Assembly (NCBI RefSeq): GCF_947623445.1 | Contig: NC_135242.1 | Coordinates: 15,128,001 to 15,192,000, forward strand | Direction: 5' to 3' | Source of the DNA: Clavelina lepadiformis | Taxonomy: Eukaryota > Chordata > Ascidiacea > Aplousobranchia > Clavelinidae | DNA: 64,000 nt | Shown here: positions 47,201 through 59,450 of the stretch, in pieces | Layout of the letters: each line of letters starts with the position of its first letter | How positions within the stretch are numbered: the first letter of the stretch is position 1 | Program-made: the position numbers and the translations under genes | Notes under the pieces: generated by a model | Database searches by the model: none | Told to the model about the DNA's origin: nothing | What the model saw: the letters and a program-made list of their open reading frames with translations, nothing else

Positions 47201-48432
47201 TAAGACACAAACGTCACTTTTCGGAGAGACAACCGCGTACACCAAATCAAACAGATGAGTTGTAAATATTACTGGCGACGCTATCTTGGATCAGATTTCA
47301 AGGACTACAACTCAGACTCAGAAAAAAAGCGGTTATCAGCCAGACAAGGTGTCTGTGCAGAGCTGAATCGAAGCATACGCCCTTGAACTAGATCACGTCT
47401 ATAACCGGTTGTGGGGTCATCGGCAAAAGTTAGCAAATATTTCTCAACATTTTGTCATTAATAAGTTACCGCCGCCACAAAAAGCATTACATGGATGACG
47501 CGCTTGCGTCTGACCTATATCAGTTGTTGAGTCGATCTTGAGGCAGGACCCCGACTATTTAGCTGGGCTTCCAACCAAATGTGACACAACAATAATTAGA
47601 AGTGCATGGCTGTTTATGGTCAATAAGTTCAGTCTTGGCTTCTTCACAGACGTGTACAACGGCAACGTCATGGCATGCGTGAATGTTACTGGCGCATATC
47701 TGGCTAAAGACAAATTCAAAGCGTTGAAAAGTATATCCATCTGCATTAAGCTCGCTAGTAAGAGACCAGACAGTGATGTTGAAGATAATAAAGTTTAAAT
47801 GCGCCTTTTACTTCGCGGCCAAATGATTTTTACCATCAATAAATTGACTTTGAATCCAAAAGTCGTTCAGAAAAAAAGGTCCCTTTGCAGTTGACCGATC
47901 TCTTCAGACGCTCCTTCGCTCAGACTAAGCCGACCGCCCGAGAGGAAAAAAGGTTTTACTCTTTTATTAATTAATTTTATTATTAATACGCCTTGATTGT
48001 GCGCAGTGACGTGTAGTTGTAAGAATGTTGTGAACTGAAGTTTTTAATTCCAGCGTATTTGATTGGTGAAGTACTGCAGTAGCTGTGCCTTTGGAATCAA
48101 CCTGAAACGATTCATTTTATACTTATTTTGATTTTATTTGTTTTCGCAGTGATACTTATCATAGAACTTACAGCTGCTTTAAGCCATTTTCTGCTGAACA
48201 TTGCAGATCACGATTCGATGGTTGATGTTTCCCACAGTTTAGTTTAGAAAACTCAGAGAGTGTAAGACGCCGCGTTTCCTTGAAAAGAAACGACAGCGGT
48301 AAACAAACAATTAAGATAAACAAATCGCTCAGAACGACTTACATCGAACAGTCGGTCTCGAATTGACCTCTCGTTGAATCAGCGGTCAATTTATCAAAAG
48401 AAGCATTCAGCACGAAACCTCTCACTACAGCG
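44266..48432. other. No recognisable gene; 5' flank of the vasorin-like gene
   Basis: More CpG-rich than most of the window. Open frames at 45743-46193 and 47538-47798 (+) carry no domain I recognise. Promoter and 5' UTR of the next gene must lie near 48432, but I can point to no specific element. Confidence 0.35.
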
Positions 48433-51400
48433 ATGGATTTATTGTGCCAAACAGTTTTGTTTTTACTTGTCGTGGCGTCAGGTGTGCCTGCAATTGTGAC
48501 GTGTCCTTCAGCGTGCGACTGCCACAACAAGGAAGTGTGGTGCGAAGGTAGAGGACTGACCTCTGTGCCGGTGGATATACCAGCTGACACCAGGATGCTT
48601 TTTCTGTTTGACAACAAAATAACGACCATTCCTGATGGATCGCTGTCACGACTGAAGGTAAATATTTAGTCTGGGTTACTCACTGGGTGCAGAGTCAGGC
48701 GTGGTTGAAAAAATGACCCCTTGACCGAACCTGTGCTGTCCCACCGCCATTAATTACATGCTGGTGTTAAGATTTTTGCACAAGACTATGAGCACGACAA
48801 ATAGCTGTTAGCACGCGTTTATCATCGTAACTACCAACTGCATAGTCAATTGATGTTTGAATTCGTTTCTACAGAGTCTGCGACTACTTAGTCTATCTTC
48901 AAACCGCCTGAATGACAGCGCTTTCAAACCTTCGTTATTTTTGCAATTGAAACAACTCGAGAATCTCGAGTTATCTGACAATCGCTTGACGAGTATCCCA
49001 AGAAATGCTTTCGCAGGTAGGAAAGCAGTTCACAAATACCTGTACAAAATGGCCGCTTTTATCCTGCTTTGTACAACTTTCCTTAGAAGTTTAGAACACA
49101 GCTTAAAGTTAACGAAGCTTACCACAGTGTTATAAATGACGCTTGATTATGCCGTCATACATTGTTCTTCAATCCAAGTATGACCTCACTCGTAAATGAA
49201 GTCTATTATTATAAACCTGTTGATGTAGGGATGCCGAACCTCGTTAGAATATACTTGGAAAACAACAAAATTAGCTCAATTGACAGCGATGCGTTGAAAA
49301 ACATGAGCAATTTACTCGAATTGAAGTTGAGTAACAACCGACTGTCCGACTTCCCTAAAATCGTCGCCTGCCCGGCATTGAGTCGTCTTTGCCTGGGCGG
49401 CAATGAATTCGTCCGGCTCCGTCCCGACGGTCTCAGGCAGGTCAACCTGGAACACCTCGAGGTAAGCGTTGTCATGGCAGCTGTTGGAGAAGGTGACGGA
49501 TTTGAATAGCTTGAAATGGGCTTGATTGAAAGGAAAAATTTTGTTGGCGTGTTAACTGTGTGTGTGTGACGTCTTTACAGCAGTATGGGATATCATTCTT
49601 TGTCTTGTGTCATTCAGTTGTCAAGAAATCGTCTTAATCAGCTGCCGTCGATGCTTTTCGGCGGTTTGAGTAACATGAGGGTGCTTGACATCAGCAGCAA
49701 CCAGATACACCGGGTACCGCAAATAATCAGGTATGCTTTGATAAAACCACCATTTAGCTACAGAGCTTCTAGTGGCGCGATATTGACTGCCGGGCCGCCC
49801 ATACGTCAGTGAATATTAATCGGATGCCTGCAGGTATTTAAAAGATACCAACAATTCCGATGAAGATCGGGGCCCTCATTGAGACAGCGATCGATGCGCC
49901 GAGAACGCAGATAAGAATTCTAATATCTCTGAAATAAAGTTGTGTTCTGCGTTGGAGGCAAATTACTTTGCAATTTTATAACGTGCGAAGCCGCCAGTTC
50001 AATGGTTCAATGACGCGGGTTTCGTTGTAATGTTCGCAAATTGCGATTTTAAATTCGTTTAATAAATCCTTAAATCACTGTTATTAAGTCAGAATCATGG
50101 ACGTATTCCACGAGACGACTCTAAGAATTATTTCGGGGAAAAAGCAGCTTTCAATTGCCCGTTCAAGCCCTATTTGCGGAAATCGTGAATTTAACGAAAT
50201 TCCTGTTTTACCTTTCAGCGACATGACATCGCTGCATACGCTGAATCTTTCTCACAACCCCATAACGACACTGGACGGCAATTTCCTGACTAACTTGCGA
50301 AGAATGAAAACATTAGATCTCGGCAACTTACAACTTTCCACCCTAAGCGAGGGCTTCGTACCCCGCGGGGTTTATCTCAACTTCTTGGATCTCACCAACA
50401 ACCCTTGGAATTGTGACTGCGCCATCAGCTGGTTGACAAATTTCATGAGGTGACCAACGCACATCTTTACCATTTGTGATTACAATGGAATAACTCTGAT
50501 GCAAGATACGCTTTTAAAATTTAAATGATTTTTTAGGTCACAATATATTTAAAAGACGAATTAATTTTTTCAGGCGCGTTAGAGGTGCGTTCAGAAATGT
50601 AAACCAAGCGAAGTGCAGTCAACCGCCGGAACTCACAGGGCGTCCATTGATTGCGCTTTACCAACGGGACTTAAAATGCAGGCAAGGATTGAGACAAAAA
50701 ATTACGAATAATTTCACCTGATTTAGGGTGTGCGGTCAAACGCAAACATGTATGCGGCTTAATTGTAATTTTTTCTACCCAGTGGGTTACCAGGAAAACA
50801 CAACAGCGCCAATAACATACCCCAGCCTTCCCCAACAAGTCGAAGACCTAATATAGACTTGTGCGCAGCTATGGCCTGCGCAAACGGAGCAACTTGTTAC
50901 ATAAACCGGACCTCGTTTCGGCCGGTGTGCAGGTAAGACCACCAAAGCAGCAACTACGGCACATATGTTATTTCAATAGTAATAACAGCCTATAGCACGT
51001 TGCTAACACTGTAATTTGTCTTCGCCAAATATGCGTAATAATAAAATATGAGTGTGCATCAATAAAGGAATGTAAAAGTTTACTGTTTCAATGATGGTTG
51101 CTGTGTTATATAATATTATCAAGTAAATTTAACCGATTGCTTTGCGTAGGTGCCTAACTGGATACAAAGGCATGCTTTGTGACAAGCCCTTACACCGGCC
51201 CACCCCGTCGACTTCTACAACTACCAGCACAACTGCAATAGCAAGCAACACAGCCTTCAGACTTCGGCTGATCATACAAAGCGACACGCTAACACCTAAC
51301 TCGGTACAGATCATCCTGCCCAGCACTAGAAAGCGTTTGAAGGTGTCAGTCGCACAATTATCCCCCAACAGGATCATCGATCGGTCACCCAGGGAATTCC

Positions 51401-52524
51401 ACATCCGCCCCACGGCTCACCCCTACACGGTGACGAACCTCGAGCCTGGGAAAAGGTACAACATTTGTATCAGCTCCACCGACGCCATTCAGACGTCATT
51501 ACAAAGCAGGCGCATAGTGGAGGACAAGCTGTGTGGCGAGGTCACTACCCTGCCGATCACAACCAAGCCACCGGTTGAAGAGGCCACTGACACTAATCAC
51601 GAAGGCGATGGTGGCGATACGATCGTTAAAGGTGGCGGCGGCGACAACGACGACAACACAAACGCTGGCCAAAAAAACAGGGACGATTCTGACATCGTAA
51701 AGCAACCGAGTGGAGGCAATGCCCCGGTGGCTGATCCAAAAACGGATTCCGACTTCAAACTGCTTTATCCTGCTCTGGGAGCTTTCATCATCCTCATCCT
51801 TGTAATCCTCTTCTTTGCTTGTTACCGAAACAAGAGGAAACTGAAACAGGCGGATAACCGCAGCGTTGGAAGTCGGGGTCACGCCGAATATGTCGCCGGT
51901 AAAACGGGTGACCAAAAAATTGTACCCATGGTGACCCACCAAAGGCGGCAATACCAGCAGCAGACCAGCGTACCCCAGCTGGGGCAAAACGGTGACGTCT
52001 ATCACGCGCCCACGCACAGTTACCCATTGAATGGCGCTTCTCCTCAACGGGTGGGTACCCCAAACAAAACGGGGTCTTTGGGGAGGAGTAGCAACTCCGG
52101 CGGAAGTGTGAGCGGGGTTCCGCAAAATCACCCCATAGACATGCAAAGGTGCTGCACCACTGCGGCCGGGGTTATGCATTCCGTCTTGGCAATGGTAAAC
52201 GGCGAAGAAATGCGCTGCAGCACGACACCAAGCAGTTGCACTTACCAGTCGAACGGTGGACCTTACAACGGTCATGTGTCGTATACGACCGACCATGGGT
52301 CTGTTCTAACAAGCCGAGGACAAGAATACGTTTACCCAGTCCGGTCCACCGGTACGGTAGTCAGTCAGGCCAGGCCACAGCCAGTATCGATGCATTACAC
52401 GCCTGATCAGCAACAGAGGTACACGAACTCGCACGCTGACCACTATAACCAGATGCCAATGAGCAATGAACAGATTTTGGAAAACTGTATAACGCCGGTT
52501 TTCCATGATACCATGGTCATGTGA
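48433..52524 (+). CDS. Vasorin-like LRR-EGF-FN3 transmembrane receptor
   Basis: Eight exons join in phase: 48433-48657, 48875-49016, 49229-49461, 49618-49730, 50219-50449, 50574-50681, 50783-50932, 51150-52524, giving 858 residues. A signal peptide (1 to about 23) precedes an LRRNT cap (Cys24, 28, 30, 37). About ten leucine-rich repeats follow, then an LRRCT cap (NPWNCDCAISWL... LKC), an EGF-like module (about 377-412, ending CRCLTGYKGMLC), and an FN3-like domain (about 436-538, YTVTNLEPGKRYNICI). A Gly/Asp-rich stalk, one TM helix (605-626) and a 232-residue cytoplasmic tail complete it. This order is that of vasorin, a cell-surface TGF-beta binder in vertebrates. The tail is longer than in vertebrate vasorin. 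Intron 6 uses a GC donor. Ligand and signalling role here are unknown. Confidence 0.85.
50682..50782 (+). other. GC-AG intron of the vasorin-like gene
   Basis: Exon 6 ends AAATGCAG and the intron begins GCAAGG, the consensus for the minor GC donor class. The first downstream GT lies beyond an in-frame TGA. The acceptor is TTCTACCCAG at 50782. Joining here preserves phase 2 and leads straight into the EGF exon. Confidence 0.85.
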
Positions 52525-54869
52525 ACTGGTTCGGAAATTTGGCGTAAACTTTTTACTTTGTTTCTTTTTCGACAGTCGTGGACCAACCTTGGTGTGACGA
52601 CATAGATATCTTTATAATGCTGAAAGCGATAAGTTTCCGAGTTTATAAACATAATAAATCCCCTTCCAAACATTATATATTTAATTTCCCTCCCACAAAT
52701 TCCTTGATAACAAACATTGTGAATTATGTTTGCAGCGCAGCAATAATTTGCTGTAGTTACCACTTAACAATATAAGACAAGATGGATGTAAGCCAACTCT
52801 GTCATTGTTGCTGATGTCATTTGGTTGACCTATATGGGCTCTTTTTTATGGACGCAGGACGTTTATGATTTTCAAAGATTTCCGAATTTTTTCTGCTTTT
52901 CTATAACTTTTTTTCGTTTCTTTTCGTGCTTCCTTTGCAAGTTATTGTTGCTTAAAAGTTCACGCTGTGTCAATATTGCATTCGTATTTGTTTTTGCCTT
53001 TCAAAATAATTGACGCTTCGTATTATACTACATCGCTTGAAGTGCGCAATTGTACCCGAAACTGCATTATGTAACAGTCATTTCGAAAAATAAAACTCCA
53101 GCTTTCGAGTATAAAAAAGGACTCGCACTCAAGTGACCAGTAATCACACAGAAGTCAAATTTTCTGATAAATAAAATCAAAAATGACAGTTCAACCAACG
53201 GAAGAGAACTGCCGTTTGCAGAGTGTCGAGAAGTGAACACAATGCAAAGGTAGCTATAAAAAAAACGCCAAACAAAACCGTGTCCACTAAACTACATGAT
53301 TGTCAAACAGTCGATAGTTGGAAAGGGAAGGACATATACCAATGACGTAGGTGCCAGGAAATAATTTCAAGGATAAAGTTATTGACCTTGACCATTCATA
53401 ATTCTGCCGGATTTGACAATGAGAATATTGACATTGTCATTCTGGCTGCAACAATTTAGTGCTGAAATTTGGCCCATTTGACTCTAAACCGAGCGATGGG
53501 GCGTACAGGTCCTACTAAGTACCGAAATACATCTCCAAAAGTGCATATTCTTACCGTGTAAGCAAAATATGGCTGAAATCAAGTCGACATACCCGGTTGA
53601 TGAGCCAAGTTCTAAAGTCTGAAGACAAGACGAGAGATTTCGTTCATCCAGCGCTCGAAGCTGCCTACTTCTGGACTGAAAAACAAATTGTTGATCATTG
53701 TTTTGAAAACGTCGGCCATATTTCTAAGCAGAAAATGGCGGCGGGGAAAGCCAGTTGGGCAAAATGAAATTGAATGGGCGAGTCTTTGTTATTTTCGGAT
53801 TTCAATTAAACGGACAGGTTTAACGTGAATAACGAAGCGTTAAAATATGCGGCGTTAAAACTTGGTGTTCAATAATTCCCACTTTCAAGTCAGTACCGGT
53901 GAGAAATGAACAACAAACCTTCAATTCCCGAATCACTTAAAATCATGCTTCAAACAACAGTAACGGCGTAACCTACGCCTCACAGGCAATCAAAACAGGG
54001 GAGTAGCGTACTAAATATATTAGGATTTGTGGCAAACACCTACACTAATATTCGGGTTAGAAAATATTTATTCACGTGTAATTGAAGGGAGGTTAACCAT
54101 ATATACCGGATTTGTGCATATTGGTACGGGAGTTTAATTAATAGTTATACTGTGCAACCGAATGTCTGTCATCGAGACTGTGGGTTGGTTTTTGGTGAAC
54201 TCGCGCAATTACATTATTTCGACGTGGTGTGCTTTTGAGAAAGACCAATAAATTCAAATTGCGCAACTAAGTACAAGTTGGCAAATTGCCGCAGTTCGCA
54301 ACAACTTACAACTGGTTAAAGCGGTCGGAATAAATTTAACAAGCGACATAACTGACTTATATGTAAGTCCAACAAAAGCCTTCATCTTTGTTGTGACGTG
54401 TCACCCCCAAACAACATTTAAAGTCTGCATCGGGAGTTTCAACAGTTCTTATAAGTTACTTTTTTGGATATTTTAAAATTTAAGAGTCCCAAATTATTCC
54501 CAATAGACCAGATATACGCAACAGCGCAAAAGCTAAGCATGAACCAACACAATTCATTCTCGTCGGCAATGTTACGCATTGTTTGGAATGTCAAGACGAG
54601 CGTCGCTTTGCTGCCACCGCGAGGCTAAGCAACAAAAAAATCGCAAACCACGTAGCTGTTCATGGAGAGAGATCTGCTGGTAGCAACAGAGATAAGGAGA
54701 GGAAATATTGTAAGATAAAAGCGTGAAATTTCTTAACTTACATTGGCTCATCATACTAAGAATATCATGCAAGGTAACTTCCATTAACGTCTACTGTGGT
54801 GTGCTGTTGGAACAATTATACTGTCATTGAGTAATGTGTTAATATGACTTAGTGATAGTGCCTATCAAG
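52525..54869. other. No recognisable feature
   Basis: This holds the 3' UTR of the vasorin-like gene (AATAAA-like ACATAATAAATCC near 52650) and unassigned sequence. Downstream coronin exons would be expected here on the minus strand, but none could be read. Confidence 0.4.
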
Positions 54870-54985
54870 CCCCAGTCACCGAGCTTGTCTGTACCCATTG
54901 TCCGGTGGATGTATGCTTATATATTTTTTAGTTTTTTTGGGGTCTTAGTTAAAATTGGAACTGTTCACCAGGACCACAATATATA
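54870..54985 (-). mobile_element. SINE copy (family S), truncated
   Basis: On the minus strand, GTCCTGGTGAACAGTTCCAA, an A/T-rich linker and CGGTGACTGGGGC correspond to the GTTCAGTGAACAGTTC, linker and CAGTCACTGGGGC-type blocks of the family. It lacks the tRNA-like head and lies 25 bp from the nearest coronin exon. Confidence 0.5.
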
Positions 54986-55010
54986 GCACAACGTCTCCTC
55001 TGATACTCAC

Positions 55011-56389
55011 ATTGGAAAATCCGGTGGTGGCAAGCTTATCACTGCTTCCAAGGGAAACCACCCTTGAGTCTTTGTGGTTGTCATGAGCCTTGCCTTCCTG
55101 AACAAACTTATTCGTTCTTGGGTCATAAATAACAACTTTCTTGCCCTAGAAACAAAACAACCTCACTGCTTCAGCATTTAAGGAATGTAAACTTTACGAA
55201 GACAACAAAAATAAGATTATGACTGGACAAACGTAGCATGCTTCCAAACATAGTAACTAGCGAAGTCAGAAAAAATTTGAGGTTTCTGTGGTGTAACATA
55301 TATTGTATATAGACTTCTAACTCAGTGTGTGTAGAAGCTACTGAAACATATGTTCATTTTTAACACAAAGTTATTTTTACCTTTGTTGTGCATGCAATTG
55401 TGTTCCCATCCTGTGACCAAGATATAGATTGAACTAAATCAAAGCCAAAATCTTCCTTTCCTAAATAAAAGTTCTCATAAAAGTAATGTGCATGTATAAG
55501 CATACGAAGACATACAATTTCCATGATCATGACTCCAGCTAAATCAGAGAAATACTAAGCCATTACAAATTCTGTTAGCACACACAGAAATCCCCTTATC
55601 AATGTTCCAGATCGAAATTCCACTTTCATCTGCCGCAGCAAAGGTGTTGTCAGCAATTGTGTGATGCCTTAACAGTTCTGGCCTCTTCTTAAAGCCGGTG
55701 AAAGTAGCAACCGGGTTGATCGGTGCAGATTCAGAAATCCCATCAGACGGTAGCTTCCAAAGCTTTACCTGAGAATAAGGCATTTTACTAACTTAGTGGA
55801 GAAATACTTCAGTAACATGCACTGCAGAAATACTTCAGTAACATTTTTTTTTCAGGTATCTAAAAAATGCGTTGAAAACAGAATTGGTACCAGAGGTTTA
55901 CAATAAAAAGAGTGACAACATTCATACCAAAATCATTTTGCAAACAACAAAGACAAAGCTTACGCACTGTTGTATCCTGAGACGCGGAAAGTAGAATATT
56001 ATGATGAAAGGGTGACCATTCGAGATCAATAACACTATCACCATGGGCAGATAATGTTGGTTTTTGTCCCATTCGTTCGGAATCATTCACACCAAATATC
56101 CAGATCTTTCCACTTCCTGTAAAGTGTTTGCCTTAATAAGATTCAACAAACGACCGTATTACTATTTTACTGGCGGAGCTAATGTTGCTAGCGATAAACC
56201 TTGCTCCCACAGCAAGACCATTTGCAAAGCAAAGTGGCACTTTGACGGATATGTCGTGCTTTGTTAATGCTTCTTTTTATATCAACTTACCTTCGAGTTG
56301 AAAAGGCTTCCTCAGCGCATCCATCTTCGACCATCTCACCATCCTTGCATGTATGTGTTCTACTGTCGTAACCTGCCACTCCACAGCAC
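55011..56389 (-). CDS. Coronin-7-like WD40 gene, partial (five exons)
   Basis: Exons in coding order: 56389-56291, 56116-55968, 55768-55586 (3' edge tentative), 55460-55381, 55145-55011. They encode part of one coronin beta-propeller: GSGKIWIFGVNDSER, LSAHGDSVIDLEWSPFHHN, SASQDTTVKLWKLPSD, ESGISIWNIDKG, LVQSISWSQDGNTIACTTK, KKVVIYDPRTNKFVQEGKAH, KDSRVVSLGSSDKLATTGFSN. The DPRT...AH...DSR and TTGF series is diagnostic of coronins, and long-form coronin-7 is the nearest in feel. Coronins are actin-linked or, for coronin-7, Golgi-trafficking WD40 proteins. The junction 55586 to 55460 is out of phase by one base, so a small exon is missed or the copy is damaged. No exons for the N-terminus, the second propeller or the C-terminus were found on either side, so this may be a gene fragment. 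Confidence 0.75.
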
Positions 56390-56436
56390 CTGAAATAAGC
56401 GGGATACAATTGATCAAAACCTTATATTTCCTATGC

Positions 56437-56620
56437 CAGGGGTGGGCAAACTTGTTCAATGAAACAGTCACTTATGGAAAACTATAAAAACCAGCGAGCC
56501 GCAAAATTAGAAATTTTTGTCAATTTGGTTATTATATAATTAGTAGTCAATTTGGGATAGTACTATTCAGCTAGAAGACCCATAAAAACATGTCGGCGAG
56601 CCGCACTTTGCCCACCTTTG
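56437..56620. mobile_element. hAT-type MITE, about 184 bp
   Basis: The left end CAGGGGTGGGCAAACTTG and the right end GCACTTTGCCCACCTTTG are imperfect inverted repeats, and GAGCCGCA blocks occur inside each arm. The expected 8-bp duplication is not recognisable (TCCTATGC against CCATAGAG), so the outer edge has decayed or is misplaced by a few bases. Confidence 0.65.
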
Positions 56621-56651
56621 CCATAGAGTATAGAGTCTATACTCTATACCA

Positions 56652-56780
56652 AGGGTCTCAAACTCAAATTGCTCTAGGCCCGCCCGGCGGGTTGCCATAC
56701 CGTCCGGAAAATTCCGGACATGTCCGGAATGTAGGGTTAAATTTTGCGTCCGGGAGGAATTTTAAAACATGCTCAAATAT
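56652..56780. mobile_element. hAT-type terminus and unassigned repeat
   Basis: CAAGGGTCTCAAACTCAAAT followed by a GGCCCGCC block is a common hAT MITE end. Downstream, TCCGGAAAATTCCGGACATG forms a self-complementary cluster of TCCGGA motifs. No second end was identified. Confidence 0.4.
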
Positions 56781-56839
56781 CCGGAATTTTATGATGGGCG
56801 TTTTGGGGGAATTAGAATTGCGGGAATAATCCTGTAAAT

Positions 56840-56889
56840 CAGGGGTGTCCAACACGTGGCACGCGACGTGTCTGAGTTGGACACACCTA
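56840..56889. mobile_element. 50-bp hAT-type micro-MITE
   Basis: CAGGGGTGTCCAAC at the left and GTTGGACACACCTA at the right are inverted repeats that nearly meet. The whole element is 50 bp with a GTGGCACGCGACGTG centre. An exact 8-bp duplication, CTGTAAAT, flanks it (56832-56839 and 56890-56897). Confidence 0.8.
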
Positions 56890-56897
56890 CTGTAAAT

Positions 56898-58719
56898 TAT
56901 GTTTAACTTTAAACATTGTACATGTCTTTTGGTGTTCCATGGGCTATTATCTCACTTACTACTTTGATATTAATGCCTTGCACGTTATCTTTGCTGGTAT
57001 CATTTTACTGCATCTGCAATCGTACTGTGCACACTGCCAATCCAGAACATTGTTATTTCGTACCGTGTGCATTTTTTTTACTACGAGGTTGTACGGAATT
57101 ATGATGTAACAGAGAGTTTTCCTTATCAATGATGTTTACCACTTACAACTTTCTGGAGCTTTGGAACTTTCTTGAACTTATTGACCGTTGTGCTGAATCA
57201 GAATTGGTTTGATATAACTTAGATCACATGCTGCGAAAATTACTAGAACATTCCAACAGTCTATAAAAGCAGGCAATTTCGCACATATAATCAGAGATTT
57301 ACTTAAAATGTCATAGAGGAGGAAGCTTAGTGATTTACTTAAAATGTCAGGAACCATTTGGTTCAGTTATTCTGGCAGGTAACCCATATGGTATTTTGGT
57401 GAGCGACATCTGGTGGCAGTAGGTATCTTTTCCGCAATGGCTGCATGGACACAAAACCTCTTGTGATAGAGAAAATGGTAGCAAAGCCCATTGGTGCGTA
57501 ATAATACCACTTTGTTGAAAGTTGGACGACCCGGGGTATAGTTGTAGTAGGGTCACAAAAGCAGCTATAGCGCGTTGTACAGCACAAGACATGTAGTAAA
57601 CCGTGGGCTTAGTGGACTAGACATGTCACTGTGTTCACAAAATAAAAAAACTAAACCATCACATAACGTCGTAGGCCAAACGATTAAAGGCTTAAATTCG
57701 TTGTACGTTATAAAATATCTCAATCATACCGATCCGACAAAATTTACTGAGTCAACGGAAGTGTCAACGACAGTACTGAGTCAACGGAAGTGCAGAACTG
57801 CAGATGCGTAATTTACAGTCAAATCACAAAGCTTCTTGCTAATGTGATTATGCGCGTAATGGTCAGACTATTTGTTTAAAGTTATCGTCAATCATCGTAT
57901 ATATACGTTATGAATATATTTTCAAGCTAGTCATCAGGCCGTAAAGAAGACAAGCCTCGTAGATATAATCTGCTTTGACCATGCACCTTTATGCAAAGCT
58001 AGATTTCTTGAAGGTGTAGGCTGTTAGAATTTTGCTACCAGTTTCTGCTAATTTTACTATAGTGCTGAATGACCCGTTGTCAAGAGATGCTTTGCATTCG
58101 ACGCAGTTACTTTGCATCACGACGCCGTCAAATTTATTTGAGGACCCAATAAACTTCGTTAACTATCATCAATCCTCCACCGGTATTTACAAGCAAGGTG
58201 CAGGAACAGGACTTTTTCGCTGGTGTTAAGAAAAAAATTGTTGCTTAATCTCCTGCGTTCTGACGTCACATTTCAAAAAGATTTGATCCACTGTTCGCTG
58301 CCAATTTGCTTGTTCCGCCAAATAGAGACTCGATTGTACCGATATAATCAATCGTCGTCCGATAAGGACACTTGTCTGTGGTTTGATGCATTTGCGTAAG
58401 CCAAAGTAGACTACGTATTTAAACATGTACATTGGTGCCTTATTTAAACGCCCTAATAGTTTGACAATTCGTTAATTGTATTACCAACTTTTACTTAACA
58501 ATATGCTTATAATTGATAAGTGGTTTCAGGCTTTTGGTAGGACGCCAGTTAGGTCATTTGGGTAGAACCAGTTTTACTTAATGTTGTTTTTATTCGGATT
58601 TAGCTTTGTATTTGCAACGGATTACGACACGGTCACCTTAAATAAAAAATTGCCGCTTTACAGAATTTTTATTCATTTGCTTTTTATATGTCTTACACCA
58701 ACGCTCTAGAAGTCTAGAG
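56898..58719. other. No gene recognised; small local duplications
   Basis: GATTTACTTAAAATGTCA occurs twice near 57297-57350, and GAGTCAACGGAAGTG twice near 57750-57795. Open frames at 57347-57592 (-) and 58032-58229 (+) have no recognisable domains. Confidence 0.4.
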
Positions 58720-59124
58720 CAGTGCTTCTCAAACCGGGCCACTTGGCTCACTAAAGGAGGAATTTTTAGTTCCAGGGAGGAAATTTGCTCCAGGGAGGAA
58801 TTGGGGAGGAAAAACTGACGATGAAAAAAACCGTAATTTTTTAACTCACACGCTTTTCTCCTCGATTTTCTTTATTAACTTCTAAACATGAGGCTCACGG
58901 TTCTCACTAACAATGAACAACGATTTGTTTGGTTATTTTGTAATAGCGTTCTTTTGCAATTTTTAATTTTATTCCTGAGATAAATCCTCAAAAGACATCA
59001 TCTAGGGACAATATTCAGGTAGCGTAAAATTTTGGCAATTATTTTTTGTGATTTTTTTGGGGGGAGGAATTGACGGTGTTTGGGTTGGTAAGGGAGGAAT
59101 CGGAAAAAACTTTGAGAACCACTG
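58720..59124. mobile_element. hAT-type MITE, 405 bp
   Basis: The ends CAGTGCTTCTCAAA and TTTGAGAACCACTG are inverted repeats with one mismatch. A perfect 8-bp target duplication, GTCTAGAG, lies at 58712-58719 and 59125-59132. GGGAGGAAT motifs recur inside both arms. It is non-coding. Confidence 0.93.
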
Positions 59125-59267
59125 GTCTAGAGTATTAAAAAAAAACAATTGCAACGCACTTTCGCACTTCTACGTTCAACTTATCATTTTATTGACTGAT
59201 TTCTTTAGTCTAATATGCTGACGTGGTTGTCGACTTGTCGTCATCTTAACTTATCAACCGTCGGGAT

Positions 59268-59450
59268 CACGTGAATTGACCGTGAACAAATTCATCGGCG
59301 ACAACTGGTAGTGGTCAACTGACCGGCAACAAATTGGCCGGCGATCAAATTAACCGTAACGTAAATTGGCCGGCGATGAAATTAACCGTCGATAAATTGG
59401 CCGGCGATCAAATTAACCGGCGACAAATTGGCCGTCAAAAGGTCAAAATT
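59268..59450. repeat. Left subterminal repeat array of the MULE
   Basis: Eight or so tandem-like copies of a 17-25 bp motif with core AAATTGGCCGGCGA or AAATTAACCG, in one orientation. A second, nearly identical array at 62471-62650 begins the non-autonomous copy. The arrays are plausible transposase-binding sites, which is inference. Confidence 0.85.

Noticed and set aside
51499..52296. 265-residue minus-strand open frame
   Set aside because: It is the shadow of the GC-rich final exon of the vasorin-like gene, which has clear domains on the plus strand.
56291..56389. An alternative frame reading CCGVAGYDSRTHTCKDG, like a galaxin repeat
   Set aside because: Only the other open frame joins in phase to the next exon and continues into the coronin-type propeller; the galaxin-like frame runs into a stop after splicing.
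59268..59450. Regularly repeated short units resembling a CRISPR array
   Set aside because: The units are degenerate, have no constant-length spacers, are mirrored at the other end of a MULE, and the genome is animal.
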